Below are positions 26,788 through 33,518 of a DNA stretch of 33,518 bases, piece after piece. The DNA is from a bacterium. Lineage in GTDB: Bacteria; Thermodesulfobiota; Thermodesulfobiia; Thermodesulfobiales; Thermodesulfobiaceae. Numbering within the stretch: the first letter of the stretch is position 1; each line of letters begins with the position of its first letter. The DNA lies in assembly GCA_021783475.1 (NCBI GenBank), contig JAJXTU010000010.1, forward strand, positions 1 through 33,518. The letters run 5' to 3'. The notes under the pieces are model-generated. The model was not told the origin of the DNA. It did not search any database and saw only the letters and a program-made list of their open reading frames with translations. Both the position numbers and the translations under genes were made by a program.

Positions 26788-26850
26788 TCACCCCTATTGA
26801 CATTTTATCATAAAAAATTTATTATTATGAAAAATAAACAATAGGGGTGA
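26788..26850. promoter_or_regulatory. 12-bp inverted repeat flanking the umuDC promoter
   Basis: TCACCCCTATTG (26788-26799) and CAATAGGGGTGA (26839-26850); between and overlapping them TTGACA (26797-26802), 17-nt spacer, TATTAT (26820-26825). Confidence 0.75.
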
Positions 26851-26854
26851 AAAA

Positions 26855-27151
26855 ATGCAAAGAACTGGTTTTCCATCTCCTGCAAGAAATTACGAAAAGC
26901 TTGATTTAGATTTAAACAGGTTGATAGTAGATAGTCCATCTTCAACTTTTTTCTTTAAGACAAAAAAGGATTATAAAGACCTGGATCTAAAAAGTGGCGA
27001 CATCATAGTGGTCGACAGATCAAAACAGCCAAAGAGCTCGATGTTATCGGTTGTTTTATTGGATGGGCACCTTGCAATAAAGGATAACTCTGACCTAAAG
27101 CCAGAAATAGAAATATTCGGCAAAATTACCTATGTCATTAGAAAACTTTGA
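26855..27151 (+). CDS. UmuD'-like protein, protease site degenerate
   Basis: [59 protein letters not shown]...[14 protein letters not shown]; begins at the position of the UmuD cleavage product; followed by umuC. Confidence 0.85.
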   Translation: MQRTGFPSPARNYEKLDLDLNRLIVDSPSSTFFFKTKKDYKDLDLKSGDIIVVDRSKQPKSSMLSVVLLDGHLAIKDNSDLKPEIEIFGKITYVIRKL

Positions 27152-28391
27152 AAGTTTTTTCGCGCTAATAGATTGTAACAACTTTTACGTGTCTTGCGAA
27201 AGGCTGTTTAATCCCAGCCTACTAAACAAACCTGTCGTGGTATTGTCAAATAATGACGGTTGTATAATCGCAAGATCCAATGAAGCAAAGGCTTTAGGGG
27301 TAAAAATGGGTGCTCCATACTTTCAAATAAGGGGTTATTTAGAAAGAAACGGAGCTGTGGTTATCTCATCAAATTATGAAATATATGAAGACATATCAAA
27401 AAGGTTTATAAACATAATAAGATCCAAAATATGTTTCGTAGAAGCATACTCAATTGATGAGGCATTCATAGAATTAAAAGGGATATTGAAAAAGAAAAGA
27501 TTTGAATTTTGCAAAGAGCTAAAAGATGAAATATATCGCCTTATAGGCATACCTGTCTCGATAGGCATAGGGAAGACAAAAACTCTTGCAAAGGTTGCAA
27601 ACAAGATAGCCAAAAAACAAAAAGACCTAAATGGCGTATTTGACATAACTAACAACGAAGAAGAAATCTTAAAAAACTTTGAAGTAAAAGACATTTGGGG
27701 GATTGGCAAGAGCAAGTCTAATTATTTAAAAAACATAGGCATACAAAATGCCTTAGAATTATCAATGATAGACGACTCATTTGCCAAAAAATCTCTTAGC
27801 ATAAAGGGGTTGACTACAGTACTCGAGCTGAGAGGGATAAAGTGTATAAATCTACAAGAAGAAAGACCCAAACAAAAAGAAATAATAGTATCAAGATCTT
27901 TTGGACTCGATGTTGATAACTTCAAAAGCTTAAGAGAGAGCGTGTCTTATTTTGCAATTGCCGCTGTAAATAATATGAGAAGCTTAGATTTATATGCCAA
28001 AACTCTATTTGTTTTTATAACGTCAAACCCATTCAAAGAAAATTTTTGCTCTTATCAAAAAGAAGTTAACTTCGATTTCTATACGCAGGATGTATTTCTT
28101 ATATTAAATGCAGCCGAAGACTGTCTAAATGATATATTTAAATGCAACGTAAATTACAAAAAAGCGGGAGTTATATTGAAAAACCTATCGACAAGACAAG
28201 CCGCATTGGGGAATTTATTTACAAGCTTAGAGGATGAAAATACATACAATCTTATGAGGTCTATCGATCTGCTGAACAAGAAAATAAAGAAAGACGCAGT
28301 TTTCTTCGCAGTTGAAGGAGTAGATAAAATTTGGCAAGCAAGAAAGGATCACAAAATAGCTAAGCGAGCAAGTGAAATAGACATTATTTAA
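27132..28391 (+). CDS. umuC: DNA polymerase V catalytic subunit (Y-family)
   Basis: [89 protein letters not shown]. Confidence 0.96.
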   Translation: MSLENFESFFALIDCNNFYVSCERLFNPSLLNKPVVVLSNNDGCIIARSNEAKALGVKMGAPYFQIRGYLERNGAVVISSNYEIYEDISKRFINIIRSKICFVEAYSIDEAFIELKGILKKKRFEFCKELKDEIYRLIGIPVSIGIGKTKTLAKVANKIAKKQKDLNGVFDITNNEEEILKNFEVKDIWGIGKSKSNYLKNIGIQNALELSMIDDSFAKKSLSIKGLTTVLELRGIKCINLQEERPKQKEIIVSRSFGLDVDNFKSLRESVSYFAIAAVNNMRSLDLYAKTLFVFITSNPFKENFCSYQKEVNFDFYTQDVFLILNAAEDCLNDIFKCNVNYKKAGVILKNLSTRQAALGNLFTSLEDENTYNLMRSIDLLNKKIKKDAVFFAVEGVDKIWQARKDHKIAKRASEIDII

Positions 28392-28470
28392 CAAGATGTA
28401 AAAAATTCTTGGTATGTTACAATATACAAGCCTATGTCAAGAATTATAAGATGAGGGAGGAGAGAATTAG

Positions 28471-30075
28471 ATGGATTTTTTACTTGCAATTAGTCCAATT
28501 GTACTTATTCTTTTAGGAATGACAATTTTTGCAAGATCGGGTTTTCTAATGTCAGTAGTAGCATGGATTTTCACGTTTTTCTTAGCGCTTATTTTTTTTA
28601 AAACTCCATTCGACATTTGTTTAAACGCTACAATATTTGGCATCTTAAAATCTCTAAGCATTTCATTAGCGGTATTTTTTACTATGTTACTGATTTTTAT
28701 AATGAAAATCACAAAGGCACTTGATTCAATTGCATACAGACTTAAGAGTATATGCAAAACAAAAGAAGAACAAATAATGTTCTTAGGGCTTGGCTTTGGC
28801 TCTCTTGCAACTTCTTTGGGAGTGGTAACCCCTGCTCTATTCCCACCGCTTCTTCTTGCCCTTGGATTTAGCCCGGTTACATCTATAGCAATATCAGTTC
28901 TCTGTTACGATCCGCTAACATCATTTGCCCTTCTATCTATCCCGATAACAGTGCCTTCAGAAGTCGCATGGCAGGCATTCAAAATTCAACCTCAGGGTAT
29001 AACAAATCTTGAAAACTTTATAAACTCATTTACATTAAACATATCAATATTTTTGCCATTTATTTCAGTAGGCTTTGCGTTTGTAATGCTATATTTTGTT
29101 GACGGAATAAAATCTATAAAAAAAGGATTTCTCAGCGCTCTCTTAAGTGGCTTGGTGCTTGGGCTTAGCTGTTTGTTTTTTTCTATTACGAAGATATTTC
29201 CCGTTCAAATAATAGGAACGCTTTCAGGCTTCGTAACTATGATTTTCGTACTCATATATCAAAAAATTACAAACGCTCAAAAGGAAACAGCCGAAGAAGA
29301 GAAAAAACCAGAGATGTCACTTTTAAGAGCAATATCCCCATGGATATTGCTCTTTTCATTTGCGCTGATCACCAACCTTCCAGGCAACAGCAAGTTTTTA
29401 TCAGATTTGCCTGGAAGATATGAAATAATACCCCTTTACAAAAACCAGCTGGTAGACCTTAACGTATTGTCATCTATATGGTTTTGGATAATGATAACAG
29501 CAATATTATCAGTCTTTTTGTTAAAACCCACCAAAGATCAAATCTCTTCAACTATAAAATTATGGCTAAAGAGATCCTTTTCCCCTTTTGTAGCATATTC
29601 TATATGTTTTTCAATCGCAATGATAATGGCATGGTCGGCCATGTCAAATAGTTCTGGCGTGTTAATACCAGGCACTTACTACTCGTCTTTTAATATGGAC
29701 AGAATTATAGCTATCAAGATAGCAATGCTTTCAGGAGTAGTATTCACTACTCTAATACCATATCTTGGGCTAATAGGCTCATTTATAGGCGGTTCAGAAA
29801 CAGCTTCAAACGTATTCTTTGCAAAAATATTGTATGAATCTGTAAAAAGCGTCGGTTATGAGAATTATTTTATGATAATTTTTGGCGCACACGCGGTAGC
29901 AGGAGGAATTGCCTCTGCCATAACTCCGGCCAAGATTACTAACGCAGCTATGACAATAGGATGCAGCGGAAAAGAAGAATCAGAATTTATGAAAAAAGCC
30001 ATATTGCCAGTTATAATTGGCACTTTTTTAACAGGAATAATTTTAACTGTATTTATAGCTTTTAGTGTTAAGTAA
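28471..30075 (+). CDS. L-lactate permease (LctP) family transporter, divergent
   Basis: LGLGFGSLATSLGVVTPALFPPLLLALGFSPVTSIAISVLCYDPLTSFALLSIPITVPS; LIGSFIGGSETASNVFFAKI. Confidence 0.8.
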   Translation: MDFLLAISPIVLILLGMTIFARSGFLMSVVAWIFTFFLALIFFKTPFDICLNATIFGILKSLSISLAVFFTMLLIFIMKITKALDSIAYRLKSICKTKEEQIMFLGLGFGSLATSLGVVTPALFPPLLLALGFSPVTSIAISVLCYDPLTSFALLSIPITVPSEVAWQAFKIQPQGITNLENFINSFTLNISIFLPFISVGFAFVMLYFVDGIKSIKKGFLSALLSGLVLGLSCLFFSITKIFPVQIIGTLSGFVTMIFVLIYQKITNAQKETAEEEKKPEMSLLRAISPWILLFSFALITNLPGNSKFLSDLPGRYEIIPLYKNQLVDLNVLSSIWFWIMITAILSVFLLKPTKDQISSTIKLWLKRSFSPFVAYSICFSIAMIMAWSAMSNSSGVLIPGTYYSSFNMDRIIAIKIAMLSGVVFTTLIPYLGLIGSFIGGSETASNVFFAKILYESVKSVGYENYFMIIFGAHAVAGGIASAITPAKITNAAMTIGCSGKEESEFMKKAILPVIIGTFLTGIILTVFIAFSVK

Positions 30076-30077
30076 TA

Positions 30078-30113
30078 AATAAAGCCTCCATTAGATCTAA
30101 TGGAGGCTTTATT
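30078..30113. terminator. Bidirectional terminator, perfect 36-bp palindrome
   Basis: AATAAAGCCTCCATTAGATCTAATGGAGGCTTTATT between convergent permease genes. Confidence 0.9.
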
Positions 30114-30129
30114 GTGAAAAAATACTAAA

Positions 30130-31824
30130 TTATTTTCCTATAACAGGTATCAGGTTTGGAAATACATAAGCATACATCAAGCCAACAAGTCCTACTAAGA
30201 TTGCAAGCAAGAAGCTGTGGACAAGAGCCGACCTAAACAAAGGTCCGAAAGACTCCTCTGCTACTTTTCTATCGGTAAACGTAGCAGCCAAAGCAACGAC
30301 AATTGACTGTGGGCTTATCATCTTGCCCATTACACCACCGGCACTGTTAAGTGCTGTAGATAAAATTGGATTTATATGCAATTGCTCAGCAGTAATCTTT
30401 TGAAGGTTGCCAAAGAGCGCATTCGAAGACGTATCTGATCCTGTCAGGAACACACCTAAGTATCCCAACATAGATGAGAAAAACGGAAAGGCTGAACCAG
30501 TAGATGCAAACGCCAATGCAAGTTGTACATCCATACCAGCATATTTATAAAGAAATGCTATTCCAACAATTGAAGGCACAACTATAAATGGTGCTTTCAT
30601 TCTATTGAAGGTTATTGTAAAAGACTCTCCCCATTGTGCTGGAGATAGCTTTAGCCACAAACCAGAAAGAATAGCTGCAAACAAAATACCTGTACCTGTA
30701 GCACTAAGCAATGGTAGGACAAAGACTGCATCCTTTAGGACTGTAGGCTTGGGCACTACAGGAGGGATCTTTGTAACGAGGCCATTTAAGCCCTCCATTG
30801 GAAACTTGAAAACAAGCATTGAACCAAGAACTTTTGATATTGATGGGGTTCCCCACATAATTATAATAACAACCAAGATTAGCCATGGCACCCAGGCATA
30901 GAAAGTTTCGCCAACTGAGTAATCTTTGGTAGCATTCTTTGCCCAATCTGCCATCCAAACGTTCTTTGGAGACCAAAAGCGAAGAAATATTGCAAGACAA
31001 GCGATAGAAACAATACCTGCAAGAATGTCAATCAATTGAGGACCAAGATGCTGAGCTAAAAAGTATTGTGTTAGCGCAAAGGATATTCCTGACACAAATG
31101 CAGCAGGAAAAACTTCAAATAAGTCTGACATACCCTTCTTCTCAAGTAAAATTACATAGGTAAACATAATCCAGAATGGAATTATAAATGAGAAGAATGG
31201 CAAAATTCTTCCTACCATTGCAGTCATATCGTTTACTGGAAGACCTGTAACCGATCCCATTATGATCATTGGAATACCTACACCGCCAAATGCGACAGGA
31301 GCAGTGTCTCCCAAAAGACAAAGAAGAGCGGCTTCAAGAGGTGCTATTCCCATTCCTACCAATATTGCTGCACATACCGCAACAGGAGTTCCAAAGCCTG
31401 CAGCGCCCTCCAGGAATGCTCCAAAACCGAAAGCAACGATTAGGACCTGGACTCTTTTGTCCTGAGTAATCTTCATAATGCTGTGACGCATAACGTCAAA
31501 AGATCCGGATATCACTGTCATTGCATAAAGGAACAAAACTGTTATTACTATCCAACAAATTGGATACAAACCAATAAGTGCGCCTAAGAACCAAGCAAGA
31601 AATGCCTGAGTCGCCGGCATTCTAAAGACACCCACAGCAATAATAAGAGCTACTACTGCAGCAGTCACAGTTGCAAATCGTGCATCAACTCCAAGTTTTC
31701 TTCTCCCCTGAGAATCTTTCCCAGGATGAAGCGCTAACAAGTAAAGCAAAATAATCAAAGGCAAAGCAGCACAAAAAACTGATAGTGCAAAATTGTTTAG
31801 TGGATCATAATTCTGTACGAACAT
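30130..31824 (-). CDS. lctP: L-lactate permease
   Basis: FGFGAFLEGAAGFGTPVAVCAAILVGMGIAPLEAALLCLLGDTAPVAFGGVGIPM; FPFFSSMLGYLGVFLTGSDTSSNALFGNLQ. Confidence 0.94.
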   Translation of the reverse strand: MFVQNYDPLNNFALSVFCAALPLIILLYLLALHPGKDSQGRRKLGVDARFATVTAAVVALIIAVGVFRMPATQAFLAWFLGALIGLYPICWIVITVLFLYAMTVISGSFDVMRHSIMKITQDKRVQVLIVAFGFGAFLEGAAGFGTPVAVCAAILVGMGIAPLEAALLCLLGDTAPVAFGGVGIPMIIMGSVTGLPVNDMTAMVGRILPFFSFIIPFWIMFTYVILLEKKGMSDLFEVFPAAFVSGISFALTQYFLAQHLGPQLIDILAGIVSIACLAIFLRFWSPKNVWMADWAKNATKDYSVGETFYAWVPWLILVVIIIMWGTPSISKVLGSMLVFKFPMEGLNGLVTKIPPVVPKPTVLKDAVFVLPLLSATGTGILFAAILSGLWLKLSPAQWGESFTITFNRMKAPFIVVPSIVGIAFLYKYAGMDVQLALAFASTGSAFPFFSSMLGYLGVFLTGSDTSSNALFGNLQKITAEQLHINPILSTALNSAGGVMGKMISPQSIVVALAATFTDRKVAEESFGPLFRSALVHSFLLAILVGLVGLMYAYVFPNLIPVIGK

Positions 31825-32272
31825 AAATTACCCCCTTATATTTTTTATTGAAACCATAAAAACTACTAATGTATATCACCGCCCTTCTTTTATCTAAGCC
31901 ATTTACTTGCCTTTGGCATTTTATTATATTTGGTATACAAGAGAAAATCAAGAACAAATCAATATTAAGAATTGATTGACAATTCAAATAATTGCGAAAA
32001 TACTTCATTATAATAATGTTAATTTAAAGTCATTTAGATATTCATCTATTTTTATAACTATGAAATATATTAAAAGAAAATTTTATTAACTTTTCAAAAT
32101 ATATTACAAAAAAAGTTTGCGCAAAAATGACGATATAAGAAAATATAAACAGTAAACATATAAGATTTAGTAAAATTAATTTTATAGTTACAAATATATA
32201 AATATATGGTATATTACTTTTAAAAAGATATATAATTATGATAAAAATTTTAAGTTTTTAAGGAGGGCCAAA

Positions 32273-33518
32273 ATGGTCAGCGATAACGAAAGAAAGCTTT
32301 CTAAGTTTAGTTTTGGAAAGTTATGGAATACCATAGGTTCAAGATTAACGCTATCAATCATTTTGATTATTGTAATTTTAGGTGCATCCGTTATGCTTGT
32401 CTCAGATTACGTAATAAAACAAAGTGTAAAAGATCAAACAATTGCTGCAATGCAAGAGACCACAAAGGATTCAGTCGCAGGGATAAACAACTACGTAACA
32501 AATAGAATTGAAGCTCTTCAAAATCTTGCAAAAAATCCATCATTTCAAACTAATGATCCAAAGGTTATAACAGATACTCTAAAATCGGTCTTTCCGATGT
32601 TTCCAGAAGCTGAACTTATATTCTTTGCTAAAACCGATGGCAGCTACATTACTGATACAGGACCAGCCAATGCGAACTTATCCGATAGAGATTATTTTAA
32701 AGAGGCTATGTCCACCGGAAAAACCGCAGTATCATCTTTACTAATATCCAAAAGCACTGGGAAAAAAATATTTGTAATTGCTGTACCCGTATTGGATCAG
32801 TCAGGTAAAACAATAGGTGTCATTGCTGATGCCGTAAGGGCTGATGCCATAGATGAAATGATATCAAATATAAAATTTGGCAAATCAGGATATGGCTTCT
32901 TACTCGATAAGAGCGGCCTCTTTGTAGTGCATCCTCTTAAAGAAATGGTTATGAAAGAAAACATTACGAAAGTTAGCAAGCTTATAACACCATCCCTTGC
33001 TGAGCTTGGCAAGAGGGTAGTAAGTGAGCCCACAGGATATGGCACCTATAGTTTTCTCGGACAGGAAAAGATATTGGTGTGGGATAGGATTCCTTCTACT
33101 GGATGGGTATTAGCAATCCCTGTTTTATTATCAGACTTTTACTCAGGACTATATAGTCTTCTCACAATAATATTTTTAGCTATCATAATAATCTCTATAA
33201 TATCCTTCATAATATTTAAGTTCATATCAAGAAGCATTACAAAGCCTCTTTCAGAGATAGTGGAAGTAAACAAGAAGATTTCAGAAGGGGACTTAAACGT
33301 AGATATAAATACGAATTATTTTGGTGAGTTGGGGATTCTTTCAGGTAGCACTAAGAAGATGGCAGAGAACACAAGGTCTGTGATACAGAGCTTAAAGGGT
33401 CTTGTATCAGATCTACAAAATGCATCTGAAAAGGTAAAAGAAAACGCAACCATATTGTCTCATTCATCAGGAGAGGTCTCTCAGGCAGCTTCGAATACTG
33501 CACACGGAGCAGAGGAGA
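32273..33518 (+). CDS. Methyl-accepting chemotaxis protein, dCache sensor + HAMP, incomplete at window end
   Basis: Own translation from ATG 32273 after SD aaggagg: MVSDNERKLSKFSFGKLWNTIGSRLTLSIILIIVILGASVMLVSDYVIKQ...; KTDGSYITDTGPANANLSDRDYFKEAM, FGKSGYGFLLDKSGLFVVHP; open to the window edge, so not in the ORF track. Confidence 0.93.
   Translation, partial: MVSDNERKLSKFSFGKLWNTIGSRLTLSIILIIVILGASVMLVSDYVIKQSVKDQTIAAMQETTKDSVAGINNYVTNRIEALQNLAKNPSFQTNDPKVITDTLKSVFPMFPEAELIFFAKTDGSYITDTGPANANLSDRDYFKEAMSTGKTAVSSLLISKSTGKKIFVIAVPVLDQSGKTIGVIADAVRADAIDEMISNIKFGKSGYGFLLDKSGLFVVHPLKEMVMKENITKVSKLITPSLAELGKRVVSEPTGYGTYSFLGQEKILVWDRIPSTGWVLAIPVLLSDFYSGLYSLLTIIFLAIIIISIISFIIFKFISRSITKPLSEIVEVNKKISEGDLNVDINTNYFGELGILSGSTKKMAENTRSVIQSLKGLVSDLQNASEKVKENATILSHSSGEVSQAASNTAHGAEE

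Noticed and set aside
1-33518. CRISPR arrays, prophage, transposons, rRNA/tRNA genes
   Set aside because: No regularly spaced repeats, phage structural genes, transposase motifs or RNA gene signatures seen by eye; small or divergent tRNAs cannot be fully excluded without tRNAscan.

Overview
AT-rich bacterial chromosomal window, densely coding. It has the feel of a thermophilic anaerobe of the Thermodesulfobium/clostridial type, but that is a guess from gene content only. No rRNA, tRNA, CRISPR array or transposase was recognised. Left part: ribBA-ribH-recG-rsmD-coaD housekeeping cluster, a SecB-like protein, a polytopic membrane LuxR regulator, an HlyD/ABC exporter operon, and selD, which is itself a selenoprotein gene with an in-frame UGA. 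Middle: two divergent TauE/SafE - membrane protein - UspA modules, then a PhnD-like / histidine kinase / NarL-type regulator / anion permease operon whose permease is split by an ATGA overlap. Right: queC, a 72-codon selenoprotein gene absent from the ORF track (complement 24377..24595, [2Fe-2S] BFD/CopZ-like, Sec at UGA 24437-24439), a divergent double-cubane-cluster reductase plus ATPase pair with a potentially structured mRNA leader, a umuDC operon whose UmuD looks pre-truncated to UmuD' and lacks the catalytic Ser, two lactate permeases converging on a 36-bp perfect palindrome, and a 3'-truncated chemoreceptor. The best candidates for follow-up are the missed selenoprotein, the leader RNA of the double-cubane gene, the UmuD'-only system with its flanking 12-bp inverted repeat, and the periplasmic-binding-protein-linked three-component operon with the split permease. 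All family calls are by eye, with no database search.
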